NCBI GenBank assembly: GCA_902493275.1
Contig: CABUOQ010000005.1
Coordinates: 1-64,000 of the forward strand
Direction of reading: 5' to 3'
Origin: an uncultured Bacillota bacterium
Lineage (GTDB): Bacteria > Bacillota_I > Bacilli_A > RFN20 > CAG-449
DNA length: 64,000 bases
Shown one piece after another: positions 8,693 to 17,722 of this stretch. Within the stretch, counting starts at the first letter, position 1. Every line of letters begins with the position of its first letter. Under the pieces are notes generated by a model. That model was given only the letters and a program-made list of their open reading frames with translations. It had not been told where the DNA came from and searched no databases. The position numbers and the translations under genes are program-made.

Positions 8693-9067
8693 ATGGAAGA
8701 ATTGAATCTTAAATTATCAGCAAAAGAAATTAATTCAAAAGAATTTCAAGGTAAAGATGGTGGATATGATTCATTACAAGTTGATCGTTATCTCGATTTA
8801 GTTGTAAATGATTATATCGCTTTCGAACAATTTGTTAACAACATGAGAAAACTTGAGATTAATTATGAAAATCTAAAAAAAACTTGTGAGATGTATAAGA
8901 CAAAACTTGCAGATTCTGAATATCATAAAGCATTGATGGAAGAACAACTTTCAATCTTGAAGCAAAATGAAGGAACATCATCTTCAAATATAGAACTTCT
9001 TCAAAGAATATCATTATTAGAACAGGCTTTATATAATCTAGGAAAAGATCCTTCAAAAATAAAATAA
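8693..9067 (+). CDS. gpsB: GpsB-like cell-division/peptidoglycan coordination protein
   Basis: The 124-residue protein begins with a DivIVA-type lipid-binding domain (LSAKEINSKEFQ, GGYDSLQVDRYLDLV), followed by a coiled coil (about 40-115). GpsB docks PBP1-type synthases and division proteins at midcell. The identification rests on the domain, the short length and position: in Bacillus gpsB also lies just upstream of rnpB. DivIVA itself is the alternative, but that is usually longer. Confidence 0.8.
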   Translation: MEELNLKLSAKEINSKEFQGKDGGYDSLQVDRYLDLVVNDYIAFEQFVNNMRKLEINYENLKKTCEMYKTKLADSEYHKALMEEQLSILKQNEGTSSSNIELLQRISLLEQALYNLGKDPSKIK

Positions 9068-9074
9068 TAAATCA

Positions 9075-9410
9075 ATTGACCTGGATAATTGCTAGTAGAA
9101 ATACTAGAGGAAAGTCCATGCTCGCACTATCTGCGATGATAGTAGTGTTTGTGCCAGAGGAAACGATAACTCTGGGTAGATGGGAGCATCTAACGGCAGA
9201 ATGAAACCTAAGTTTTATAATATGGTCTAATTCTTGAAAGTGCCACAGTGACGTAGTTATATAGAAATATATAAGTGGAACGCGGTAAACCCCTCAAGCG
9301 AGAAACCTAAATTTGGTAAGGGAAGAGAGAGCGATAAAATGAAATCGTAATCTCATGCGAAAGCATAGATAAATAATTATCCTCGACAGAACATGGCTTA
9401 CAGGGTCAAT
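9075..9410 (+). ncRNA. rnpB: RNase P RNA, type B
   Basis: The conserved core GAGGAAAGTCCATGCTCGCA and the 3' signature ACAGAACATGGCTTACAG are both present. Helix P1 is formed by ATTGACC (9075-9081) and GGTCAAT (9404-9410), which sets the ends. The length of about 336 nt and low-GC arms fit the Bacillus-type (B) molecule. It processes tRNA 5' ends. It starts 8 bases after gpsB. No terminator separates it from pgsA, whose ribosome site begins about 10 bases later, so part of it may be processed from a gpsB-rnpB-pgsA transcript. Confidence 0.96.
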
Positions 9411-9432
9411 ACTCAAATAAAAAGGAGTCTAT

Positions 9433-10026
9433 ATGAATTTGCCTAATAAAATTACAACATTTAGAATGATTTGCGTAATATTTGTTATAGGATTACTATT
9501 ATGGCCAGCTAATTGGTATATAATTCCTTATATTAATGTCAGCTTAAATTTCTTTATTGCGTGGATAATTTTTATAATTGCCTCATTATCTGATATGGTA
9601 GATGGTAAAATTGCCCGTAAATATAATATGGTTACTGATTATGGAAAATTTATGGATCCAATAGCAGATAAATTGTTAGTTAATTCGACTTTAATTGCTT
9701 TAAGTGTTTATGGTCCGATTAAAATACCAATCATCTGTGTAATCTTAATGATAGCGCGAGATATTGTTGTTGACGCTCTTAGAATGAATGCAGTTAGAAA
9801 AAATATTGTTTTACCAGCTAATATTTGGGGCAAACTAAAAACAGTATTGCAAATGATTGCACTAGTATTTATTTTGATAAATGATTTTGGACTAGATCAA
9901 TTATTGAATATTCCTAATTATTTAATGATAGGTCAATGTTTAATTTATTTAGCAACTTTAGCGAGTGTTTTAAGTTGCGTAATTTATTGTGTTAAAAATC
10001 GTAAAGTTTTTTCGGAGATGGAATAA
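9433..10026 (+). CDS. pgsA: CDP-diacylglycerol-glycerol-3-phosphate 3-phosphatidyltransferase
   Basis: The 197-residue protein has the usual CDP-alcohol phosphotransferase motif, here SDMVDGKIARKYNMVTDYGK followed by FMDPIADK (residues about 54-80), and several membrane helices. It makes phosphatidylglycerol-phosphate in the membrane. AAAGGAG precedes the ATG. The last codon overlaps the cinA region, and the order pgsA-cinA-recA is the standard Bacilli arrangement. Confidence 0.94.
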   Translation: MNLPNKITTFRMICVIFVIGLLLWPANWYIIPYINVSLNFFIAWIIFIIASLSDMVDGKIARKYNMVTDYGKFMDPIADKLLVNSTLIALSVYGPIKIPIICVILMIARDIVVDALRMNAVRKNIVLPANIWGKLKTVLQMIALVFILINDFGLDQLLNIPNYLMIGQCLIYLATLASVLSCVIYCVKNRKVFSEME

Positions 10027-10478
10027 TGCAAAGGTTAATAGAAATTTTAAAAGAAAAAAAGTATACGTTATCTTGCGCTGAAAGTTTGACATGTGGAATG
10101 TTTGCTTCAACTATTGGGAATTATCCAGGAGTCTCTAAGGTTTTTAAAGGAGGAGTTGTTACATATTGTTCTAACTCTAAAGTGGAAGTAATTAATGTTC
10201 CTCAAAGTGTTGTCGATGATTTTGGAGTTGTATCTAAAGAATGCGCAGCAAGCATGGCTCATGGAGTAAGAAAACTATTTAAAAGCGATGTTTCTATTTC
10301 TTTTACAGGTAATGCTGGACCAGATGTATTAGAGGGTAAACCAGTTGGTTTAGTTTATATTGGAATTTGTATCAATAAAATTTCTTTTACCTTTGAATGT
10401 CAATTTGAAGGGACAAGAAATGAAATACGTCAGCAATGTATAAATGAAGGAATCAATAAATTGCTGGAATTAATTTAA
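10026..10478 (+). CDS. cinA: CinA C-terminal domain protein (PncC-like NMN amidohydrolase)
   Basis: Only the 150-residue C-terminal CinA domain is present, with no N-terminal molybdopterin-binding-like domain. Motifs are SCAESLTCGMFAST, GGVVTYCSNSK and FTGNAGPD. This domain hydrolyses nicotinamide mononucleotide to recycle NAD by-products. It lies between pgsA and recA as in Bacillus, where the full two-domain cinA is found. Whether it acts mainly as PncC or as a competence-linked protein is not decidable. Confidence 0.88.
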   Translation: MQRLIEILKEKKYTLSCAESLTCGMFASTIGNYPGVSKVFKGGVVTYCSNSKVEVINVPQSVVDDFGVVSKECAASMAHGVRKLFKSDVSISFTGNAGPDVLEGKPVGLVYIGICINKISFTFECQFEGTRNEIRQQCINEGINKLLELI

Positions 10479-10525
10479 GAAATCTTAATTAAATCTTTAT
10501 TTAAATAATTAGAAGGAGAAATAAA

Positions 10526-11521
10526 ATGGTTGAACAAACAAAACAGGAAAAATTATCAAAAGCTCTTGCTTCAATCGAAAAAGTTTATGGTAAAGGCTCA
10601 GTTATGAAATTAGGAGATCGTCCTAATTTGGATTTAGATGTCATTCCTTCAGGCTCGATTTGTCTTGATGCTGCATTAGGAATAGGTGGATACCCTAAAG
10701 GAAGAATTATTGAAATTTATGGTCCAGAATCTTCTGGTAAAACTACATTGGCATTGACTGCGATTGCTGAATGTCAAAAAAAAGGTGGACAAGCAGCGTT
10801 TGTCGATGCTGAACATGCTATTGATCCAGTATATGCCGCCAAACTTGGTGTTAATATCGATGAATTAATTTTATCTCAACCAGATAATGGAGAACAAGCT
10901 CTAGAAATTGTTGATATGTTAGCTGAATCTGAAGCAATTGATATTATTGTTGTTGACTCAGTTGCTGCCTTGGTTCCTCAAGCAGAATTAGAAGGATCGA
11001 TGAGTGACGCTAATGTTGGTGCACATGCAAGACTTATGTCTAAAGCGATGAGAAAATTGGCAGGTGTCTTAAATAAATCTAATTGTACAGTTGTCTTCAT
11101 TAACCAATTGAGAGAAAAAGTTGGAATTATGTTTGGTAATCCAGAGACAACTACTGGTGGTAGAGCATTAAAATTCTATGCATCAATTCGTATTGATATT
11201 AGAAAAGCTGAAGCTATTAAGCAAGGCGATTCAATTATGGGTAATTCCGTAAATATTAAAGTAGTTAAAAATAAAGTGGCTCCTCCATTTAAATCATGTA
11301 AAATTGATTTGATATATGGTGAAGGATTTGTAAAAGAAGGAGAGATTTTAGACTTAGCTCTTGAAAATAATTTGGCTAAGAAGTCGGGCTCATGGTTTGA
11401 AATTTTAGGCGAACGAGCTGGACAAGGTCGAGATGCTGCAATAGCGTATATTAAAGAGCATAACGATGTTATGGAAGCTTTAACAGAGCAAATATATACT
11501 ATATTAGGATTTAAAAGATAA
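10526..11521 (+). CDS. recA: RecA recombinase
   Basis: The 331-residue protein includes the Walker A GPESSGKTT, Walker B IIVVDSVAALVP, the L1/L2 loop neighbourhood VVFINQLREKVGIMFGNPET and the core ending GFKR. It forms filaments on single-stranded DNA for strand exchange. It is slightly shorter than Bacillus RecA (about 347) and lacks an acidic C-terminal tail. AGAAGGAG precedes the ATG. No SOS box of the CGAAC-N4-GTTCG type is visible in the short upstream gap, so LexA control is not supported here. Confidence 0.97.
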   Translation: MVEQTKQEKLSKALASIEKVYGKGSVMKLGDRPNLDLDVIPSGSICLDAALGIGGYPKGRIIEIYGPESSGKTTLALTAIAECQKKGGQAAFVDAEHAIDPVYAAKLGVNIDELILSQPDNGEQALEIVDMLAESEAIDIIVVDSVAALVPQAELEGSMSDANVGAHARLMSKAMRKLAGVLNKSNCTVVFINQLREKVGIMFGNPETTTGGRALKFYASIRIDIRKAEAIKQGDSIMGNSVNIKVVKNKVAPPFKSCKIDLIYGEGFVKEGEILDLALENNLAKKSGSWFEILGERAGQGRDAAIAYIKEHNDVMEALTEQIYTILGFKR

Positions 11522-11529
11522 TTAAATTG

Positions 11530-11571
11530 AAGTTCATTTTGCCAAATATAAGGTATTTTGAACTTTTTTAT
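11530..11571 (+). terminator. Terminator after recA
   Basis: AAGTTCA pairs with TGAACTT across an internal loop and a short GCC/GGT segment. TTTTTTATTT follows. Confidence 0.7.
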
Positions 11572-11681
11572 TTGCATAAAATTATTTATCTATTAAGTAA
11601 TATGTTTTTTTAACTAAATCTGTTAATTATTTAATTAATAGGAATAAAATTTAATTATTGCTTTTTTATTCTTTATTTTGT

Positions 11682-11878
11682 TGTTATAATATAAATGCAT
11701 AGAAATTATGCAATTAAGTTTCTTAACGGGAAAATATAAGTTTAATAATCCTCGATGGATGATAAAATTGTGCTTTGATTTCCGTGTAACTACATATCAT
11801 ATAATTTAAATAGACGATTGCCTTTGCAGGTGTTTTTTGCAAAGTGCATATCACAGCTTAGAGGAGGAAAATATCTAT
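11682..11878 (+). promoter_or_regulatory. rny promoter and long structured leader
   Basis: The recA-rny gap contains an extended -10 (TG-T-TATAAT, 11682-11690). It leaves a leader of about 180 nt before the rny ATG. Near its 3' end CTTTGCA (11822-11828) can pair with TGCAAAG (11838-11844), just before the GAGGAGG ribosome site at 11861. No known riboswitch consensus was recognised. Confidence 0.45.
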
Positions 11879-13441
11879 ATGGATTTAGGTTTAGCAATTG
11901 CTTTAATTGTGATAGCATTAGTTATTGGAGGTGGATTAGGATTTTTTGTATGTCATTATATTGCTACAAAAAAGAAAAATTCTGAGGAAAAAATCGCTGA
12001 AAATACGATAGAATCAGCTAATAAAAGGGCTGAAGAAATCATTAACAATGCAACAATTCAAGCAAAAAATTTGACTTTGGAATTAAAGCAACAAGCCGAA
12101 AAAGAAATAAAAGAAAAGAAAAGCGAATGGACAATTCAAGAAAATAAATTATCTCAACGTGAATCAAATATTGACCGTAGAGATATGGCTTTAATTGAAA
12201 GAGAAAAGAATTTAGAAAATAAGATTGAAGAGTGTAATAATCGCTTAAAAAAAGTTGAAGAAAAAGAGAAAAATCTTGATGTAAAAGAAGCATCAATTGA
12301 CGAAGAGTTAAATCGTGTTGCTAATCTTACAACTCAACAAGCAAGAGATATTATCATTGAACGAGTAGAATCTAAGATGTCTATTGAAATCTCATCTATG
12401 ATGAAGCAAAAAGAAGATGAAGCTAAGGAAGCTTGCGATACTAAAGCTAAAGAAATGTTATGCTTAGCTATGGCAAAATATTCACAAGAAGTAGTAACTG
12501 AAAAAACAGTTTCAGTTGTCGCTATCCCAAATGATGAAATGAAAGGAAGAATCATTGGACGTGAAGGAAGAAATATTAGAACGTTAGAACAACTTTTAGG
12601 GGTTGATATCATTATTGATGATACTCCTGAAGTAATACAAGTTTCATGTTTTGATCCAATAAGAAGAGAAACAGCAAGATTGGCTCTTGAATATTTAATT
12701 AAAGATGGAAGAATACAACCTGGAAGAATTGAAGAGATAGTTGAAAAAGCTCGTTCAGAAGTAAATTTATCTTGCCATGAAGCAGGAATAAATGCCGCCT
12801 TTAAATTAGGCTTACCAAGAATTAATAAAGAACTTTTAGATTATGTTGGAAGACTTAAATATCGTACATCCTATACACAAAATGCTTTAGAACATTCGAT
12901 TCAAGTGGCTTATTTGACAGGAATTATGGCGGCTGAATTAGGATTAGATCAAAATCTTGCTAAACGTGCAGGTTTATTACATGATATAGGAAAAGCTGCT
13001 GACTTTGAATTGGATGGATCGCACGTGGAAATCGGTGCCAGATTAGCTAAAAAGTATGGAGAACCAGATGTAGTTATCAATGCGATAGAATCACACCATG
13101 GTGATAAAGAATCTAAATATATCATTTCAACATTAGTTCAAGCTGCTGATACTTTATCTGCTGCTCGTCCAGGTGCTAGAAATGAAACTTTAGAAAATTA
13201 TATTCAAAGAATAGAAAAACTTGAAGAGATAACTAAACAATTTGAAGGTGTTCAATCTTCATTTGCAATGCAATCTGGAAGAGAATTGAGAATCATGGTT
13301 GTTCCAGAAAAAATCTCTGATATTGAAACATATAAATTAGCTCGTGATATTAAAGAAAAAATAGAAAGTGAAATGACCTATCCTGGACAAATTAAGGTAT
13401 CGGTCATCCGTGAAACAAGAGCAACAGAAGTTGCAAAATAG
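11879..13441 (+). CDS. rny: Ribonuclease Y
   Basis: The start is taken at ATG 11879, because GAGGAGG lies just upstream and the next residues form the expected N-terminal membrane anchor (ALIVIALVIGGGLGFFVC). The longer TTG frame is rejected. The product has 520 residues: anchor, long charged coiled coil (about 30-190), KH domain (GRIIGREGRNIRTLEQLLGV) and HD domain (LLHDIGKAAD, with ESHHGD). It is the membrane-bound endoribonuclease that starts mRNA decay. The ymdB gene follows closely, as in Bacillus. Confidence 0.96.
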   Translation: MDLGLAIALIVIALVIGGGLGFFVCHYIATKKKNSEEKIAENTIESANKRAEEIINNATIQAKNLTLELKQQAEKEIKEKKSEWTIQENKLSQRESNIDRRDMALIEREKNLENKIEECNNRLKKVEEKEKNLDVKEASIDEELNRVANLTTQQARDIIIERVESKMSIEISSMMKQKEDEAKEACDTKAKEMLCLAMAKYSQEVVTEKTVSVVAIPNDEMKGRIIGREGRNIRTLEQLLGVDIIIDDTPEVIQVSCFDPIRRETARLALEYLIKDGRIQPGRIEEIVEKARSEVNLSCHEAGINAAFKLGLPRINKELLDYVGRLKYRTSYTQNALEHSIQVAYLTGIMAAELGLDQNLAKRAGLLHDIGKAADFELDGSHVEIGARLAKKYGEPDVVINAIESHHGDKESKYIISTLVQAADTLSAARPGARNETLENYIQRIEKLEEITKQFEGVQSSFAMQSGRELRIMVVPEKISDIETYKLARDIKEKIESEMTYPGQIKVSVIRETRATEVAK

Positions 13442-13452
13442 AAAGTGGTAAT

Positions 13453-14253
13453 ATGAACATTTTATTTATTGGTGATGTGGTTGGAAAACCTGGTCGTGAA
13501 GTAGTTAAGTACTCTCTTAATAAGTATTTAGAAGAATATAATATTGATTTCGTAATCGCTAATTTAGAAAATGTTTCGCATGGTAAAGGATTGCTTAGAA
13601 GTCATTTCTTAGAAATGCTTGATTCTGGAATTGATGTGGTAACCTTAGGAAATCATTACTTAGCTAAAAAAGAGATTTTAGATTTTATTTATGATTATGA
13701 CAATTTGTTAAGACCAGCTAATCTACATAAATCTATTCCTGGACATGGTAGCGATGTATATCAATGCGGCAAATTTAAAATAAGAGTAACAAATTTAATA
13801 GGAAGAATTTTCTTAAATGAAACAGCGAATAATCCATTTGATGTTTTACAAGATATAGTGGAACATGATGATTCTGATTTCCATTTTGTCGATTTTCATG
13901 CTGAGGCCACTGGTGAAAAGCAGGCTTTAGCTTGGGCCTTTGATGGTAAAATAAGTGGTTTATTTGGTACGCATACTCACGTTCAAACAAATGATTTAAG
14001 AAAATTAGAAAAAGGAACATTATATATTTCTGATGTTGGAATGTGTGGGCCATATAATGGGATATTAGGATCTTCTAGGGATAGAGTTATCTTAAAAACA
14101 TGGACTGGACAGCCAACTATCTTTACAGTTCAAGAAGATGATGAATATATCTTTTCAGCGATTATTATCTGCATTGATGATGATACAAAAAAGATAATTG
14201 ACTATAAAAGTATTTATGATGTAATTAAAGAAAGCGAGATTAAAAATGGCTAA
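13453..14253 (+). CDS. ymdB: YmdB-family metallophosphoesterase (cAMP phosphodiesterase type)
   Basis: The 266-residue protein has FIGDVVGKPGR, NLENVSHGKGL, TLGNHYLAKKE and FGTHTHVQTND, the di-metal ligand motifs of the YmdB/DR1281 family. Bacillus YmdB is a phosphodiesterase that affects motility and biofilm choice. It sits 11 bases after rny and overlaps miaB by a few bases. The spoVS gene that follows ymdB in Bacillus is absent. Confidence 0.93.
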   Translation: MNILFIGDVVGKPGREVVKYSLNKYLEEYNIDFVIANLENVSHGKGLLRSHFLEMLDSGIDVVTLGNHYLAKKEILDFIYDYDNLLRPANLHKSIPGHGSDVYQCGKFKIRVTNLIGRIFLNETANNPFDVLQDIVEHDDSDFHFVDFHAEATGEKQALAWAFDGKISGLFGTHTHVQTNDLRKLEKGTLYISDVGMCGPYNGILGSSRDRVILKTWTGQPTIFTVQEDDEYIFSAIIICIDDDTKKIIDYKSIYDVIKESEIKNG

Positions 14254-15691
14254 AAATGTTGTTATTTATGCTGAGCCTTCTTTGCAAGATGCAGTAAAAA
14301 GAAGTCGCAATCCAGTTCAAATCATTAAAGAGGAAATAAATATTCCGGATCGTCTTTATTCATATTGCCTTGGGAAAAAATGTTTTATTAGAACATATGG
14401 TTGCCAAGCAAATGTTGTTGATTCACAAAATATTTTAGGAATATTAAATGAGATGGGTTATCAAAGTATAGATAATCCTTTTGAGGCAGATTTAGTTATT
14501 TTAAATACTTGTGCAGTGCGTGAAAATGCCGAAGATAAGGTCTTTGGTGAGGTTGGAGCCTTAAAAAAAATTAAGAAGCAAAATCCTAATTTCGTATTAG
14601 CGGTATGCGGATGTATGATTCAACAACCACATATTGTATCGCGATTGAAATCCACTTATCCTCAAGTTGATTTAATGTTTGGCACACATAATATTAATAG
14701 ATTACCTTTACTTATTGATGATGTTGTATTTAATAAAAAAAGAATAATTGAGGTGTTTTCTAAAGAAGGAGAAGTTATAGAAAATTTACCTATTGTACGC
14801 GAAGATAAAATTAAAGCTTTTGTGAACATTCAATTCGGCTGCGATAAATTCTGTACTTATTGTATTGTTCCATATACTAGAGGTAAACAACGTTCTCGTT
14901 CAAAAGAGGATATCTTAAAAGAGTGTATGGATTTAGTGCAATGCGGATATAAAGAAATCACTTTATTAGGACAAAATGTTAATGCCTATGGTAAAGATCT
15001 TTATGATAATTATGGATTTGCCAATCTTTTAGAAGATGTAGCTAAGACCAATATTGCAAGATTAAGATTTACTACTTCACATCCATGGGATTTTAATCAA
15101 GATATGTTCGACGTAATATCTAAATATAAAAATATTATGCCTTATATTCATTTACCTTTACAATCTGGTAGTGATAGTGTCTTAAAAAGAATGGGAAGAA
15201 GATATACATCTGCAACATATCGTAATCTTGTTGATAATTTAAAAAGGACTATTCCAGGGGTGGGATTATCTACAGATATTATCGTTGGTTTTCCAAATGA
15301 AACAGAAGAGGAGTTTAATGATACTTTAAAAATGGTTGAATATTGTCAATATGATTCGGCCTTTACTTTTATTTATTCTCCAAGAAAAGGCACCCCTGCC
15401 GCTAGAATCATTGATACGATTTCGATGGAGGAAAAACATCGTCGCTTTGATAAATTACTTCAATTAGTAAATGAAATTGGATTGAAAAAATATCATGAAT
15501 GTGTTGGTAAAACATACGAAGTATTAGTTGAAGGTGTCTCTAAAAAAGATGAAAGTATATTGACTGGATATACTCCAGATAATAAATTAGTAAATTTTAA
15601 AGGTGATATTAATAAAGTAGGACAATTTATTAAAGTGAAAATAACTGAGAGTCATTTGTTCTATCTTTCAGGTGAAGAAACAAATGAATGA
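14246..15691 (+). CDS. miaB: tRNA-2-methylthio-N6-dimethylallyladenosine synthase
   Basis: The 481-residue protein has all three MiaB parts. The N-terminal methylthiotransferase domain carries three cysteines (RTYGCQANVVDS, NTCAVRENAEDKV, VCGCMIQQ). The radical-SAM core has GCDKFCTYCIVPYTRG (CxxxCxxC). A C-terminal TRAM domain covers about 415-475. It thiomethylates A37 of tRNAs reading UNN codons. It overlaps ymdB by 8 bases and its stop overlaps the start of ymcA. Confidence 0.96.
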   Translation: MAKNVVIYAEPSLQDAVKRSRNPVQIIKEEINIPDRLYSYCLGKKCFIRTYGCQANVVDSQNILGILNEMGYQSIDNPFEADLVILNTCAVRENAEDKVFGEVGALKKIKKQNPNFVLAVCGCMIQQPHIVSRLKSTYPQVDLMFGTHNINRLPLLIDDVVFNKKRIIEVFSKEGEVIENLPIVREDKIKAFVNIQFGCDKFCTYCIVPYTRGKQRSRSKEDILKECMDLVQCGYKEITLLGQNVNAYGKDLYDNYGFANLLEDVAKTNIARLRFTTSHPWDFNQDMFDVISKYKNIMPYIHLPLQSGSDSVLKRMGRRYTSATYRNLVDNLKRTIPGVGLSTDIIVGFPNETEEEFNDTLKMVEYCQYDSAFTFIYSPRKGTPAARIIDTISMEEKHRRFDKLLQLVNEIGLKKYHECVGKTYEVLVEGVSKKDESILTGYTPDNKLVNFKGDINKVGQFIKVKITESHLFYLSGEETNE

Positions 15692-15998
15692 GGAATTAAA
15701 AAGCATTATTGATGAATACATTAAAAATTACACTGACCAAGAAAAAGTTCATCAATATTTTGCCTTAAAAAAACAAATAGAAGATTCCATTGAGTTAAAA
15801 ACACTTAAAGATGAATTAAAGCGTTCACAAAAAGAATTAGCTTTATCAATTAATGATAGTGAGCTCCATAAACAAAAATTAAAAGTTTATTTAAATAAAA
15901 AGGAAGAATATGAAAATCATCCTCTAATATGTAATTTTAAACTAATAGAGGATGATATTTTTAATGATTTTATAAATTTAAAGGATGAATTAGATTAA
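15684..15998 (+). CDS. ymcA: YlbF/YmcA-family regulator
   Basis: The ATG at 15684 has an AGGTGAAG site upstream and overlaps the miaB stop; a GTG at 15672 is possible but lacks one. The 104-residue product is almost all alpha-helical and charged, typical of the YlbF/YmcA family. In Bacillus those proteins form a complex with YaaT that guides RNase Y processing of operon mRNAs. The presence of rny a few genes upstream makes the same role likely. The position after miaB is conserved. Confidence 0.75.
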   Translation: MNEELKSIIDEYIKNYTDQEKVHQYFALKKQIEDSIELKTLKDELKRSQKELALSINDSELHKQKLKVYLNKKEEYENHPLICNFKLIEDDIFNDFINLKDELD

Positions 15999-16002
15999 TA
16001 GA

Positions 16003-17553
16003 TTATAATTTTTCACCAGTATACTCTCTTAGTGTGGTATATGTGCGTTTTAATTGTGGGAAGAGTTTGACATAGACATTTTTATATAAGTAGTTATATT
16101 TTTTATGATTTTCATCATTTGGTAAAAATTCTGTTTCATAATGAACCATATATTTTTTGGCTTCTTCAGCATCTTTATAAGTTCCATTTGAAATGAACCC
16201 AAGCATTGCCGCGCCTAAAGAAGATGTTTCAAAGGTATGTATTCTTTTGACCTTTAATCCAAAAATATCAGCGGTGATTTGGCATATTGCAGGAGAAATA
16301 GCCCCACCTCCAGAAACTGCTAGTGATTCTATTTTAAAACGACCTTTCTTTTCGATTCGTTCTTTTCCTTCTCTTAGACAGAAGGCGATACCTTCAATAA
16401 TTGCGCGATAAAGATGAATTTTATGATGTTTCTCAGAAAATCCAATTATTGCTCCTCTAGAATTAGGACGCTCAAGTGATGGTCCCCAGTATGGTTGCAA
16501 AATTAATCCTTCAGAGCCTGGACCAATACTGAGCATTTTTTGGTTCATTATATCTAATGTTGCAATATTTTGAATGCCAGCTTCCAACGATTCATTAGCA
16601 CAAAATTCGTCTTTGAACCAATTAAGCATCCAATATCCACGATAAATCTGTAATTCAGAATTATAGAATCCTTTTTGGATTGAAGGATATGCTGGTAAAA
16701 ATGCTGATGGTTCAACATATTTTTTAGAAGTAATAGCGATTGTAGAGGCAGTACCATATGAAATAGAGGCCATAGATGAATCGGTGCAACCATTTCCTAA
16801 ACTTTCGCATGATTTATCAGAACCTGCACCATATACAGGTAGACCTGTTGGAATGCCAGTTGCTTTTGAGAAACTTTCGTTAGTATATCCGATAATATCT
16901 CCGGGTTTTACAATTTCACAATTTAAGCGACTTGGAATGTCAAATACTCCATATTTTATATTATTTTTCTTATAATATTCGCCTTTTTTATAATCTATTG
17001 GATAATGACCAGTTAAATTTGAGGCAGTATCTTTTAACTTTCCAGTAATTAAATAGTTGACATAGGTAGAAATATTGACATATTTATAAGTTTTATTCCA
17101 AATATCTTCTTCATTTGCCTTAACCCAGTGCGCCATCGTCTTTTGTTGGTTTGCATTGATTACAGGGGTCATTCCCACTATCCAAAATAAAACTTTCTTC
17201 CAAACTGGTAAATGCGGAATATAAGATGAAATTCTTTGATCTAACCATAATATACTGGGTCTAAGAACTTTCATGTCTTTATCTAAAAATACCGCGGTAT
17301 CTCTAAATGTAGTGGCTACTACACCTTTGACGTTTTTTACTAATTCTGGGTGCTTGCTTACAACATTTTTTGTCGCGGTAACTAAGTATTGAAAATATAC
17401 ATTTGGATCTTGCTCACATAGTCCATTTTCTGATGGAATATAAGTAGGGTGATACTCTTGCTTATCTTTTGCTAAAATGGAACCATTTTTATCAAATATT
17501 ATAGCTCTTGCACTCTGAGTGCCCAAATCTAATGTTAAAATATATTCGTTCAT
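16003..17553 (-). CDS. FGGY-family carbohydrate kinase
   Basis: The 516-residue protein has the N-terminal phosphate loop LDLGTQSARAIIFD and the C-terminal ATP-binding motifs SYGTASTIAIT and AVSGGGAISPAICQITAD of FGGY sugar kinases. The substrate-binding part does not single out a sugar; xylulose, gluconate and related polyols are all possible. It differs from the GlpK found at 38.4 kb. It converges on ymcA with a 4-base gap. It has its own promoter and an AGAGGAAA ribosome site. No transporter is adjacent to name its substrate. Confidence 0.8.
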   Translation of the reverse strand: MNEYILTLDLGTQSARAIIFDKNGSILAKDKQEYHPTYIPSENGLCEQDPNVYFQYLVTATKNVVSKHPELVKNVKGVVATTFRDTAVFLDKDMKVLRPSILWLDQRISSYIPHLPVWKKVLFWIVGMTPVINANQQKTMAHWVKANEEDIWNKTYKYVNISTYVNYLITGKLKDTASNLTGHYPIDYKKGEYYKKNNIKYGVFDIPSRLNCEIVKPGDIIGYTNESFSKATGIPTGLPVYGAGSDKSCESLGNGCTDSSMASISYGTASTIAITSKKYVEPSAFLPAYPSIQKGFYNSELQIYRGYWMLNWFKDEFCANESLEAGIQNIATLDIMNQKMLSIGPGSEGLILQPYWGPSLERPNSRGAIIGFSEKHHKIHLYRAIIEGIAFCLREGKERIEKKGRFKIESLAVSGGGAISPAICQITADIFGLKVKRIHTFETSSLGAAMLGFISNGTYKDAEEAKKYMVHYETEFLPNDENHKKYNYLYKNVYVKLFPQLKRTYTTLREYTGEKL

Positions 17554-17572
17554 AAATTTTCCTCTACAATTA

Positions 17573-17600
17573 ATTATAGATATTTTTATTAAAATGTCAA
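17573..17600 (-). promoter_or_regulatory. SigA-type promoter of the FGGY kinase gene
   Basis: On the minus strand TTGACA (17600-17595), a 16-base spacer, then TATAAT (17578-17573). The ATG is 20 bases further. Confidence 0.75.
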
Positions 17601-17722
17601 AAATATATATTTTATGCTTGAAATTGGCTTTATTATTCTAATAAAAATAATAAATAAATTTTTCTTTCTTTTATTTTTGTTTTTTTATTGTTATACTAAT
17701 ATATATATTTAAGGAGTAATTG

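Noticed and set aside
10479..10525. SOS/LexA box before recA
   Set aside because: No CGAAC-N4-GTTCG-type sequence is present in the short gap; only AT-rich sequence and the ribosome site.
11176..11577. Open frame on the minus strand inside recA
   Set aside because: It is antisense to a conserved gene, lacks a ribosome site, and arises from codon bias; the same holds for the other long antisense frames.
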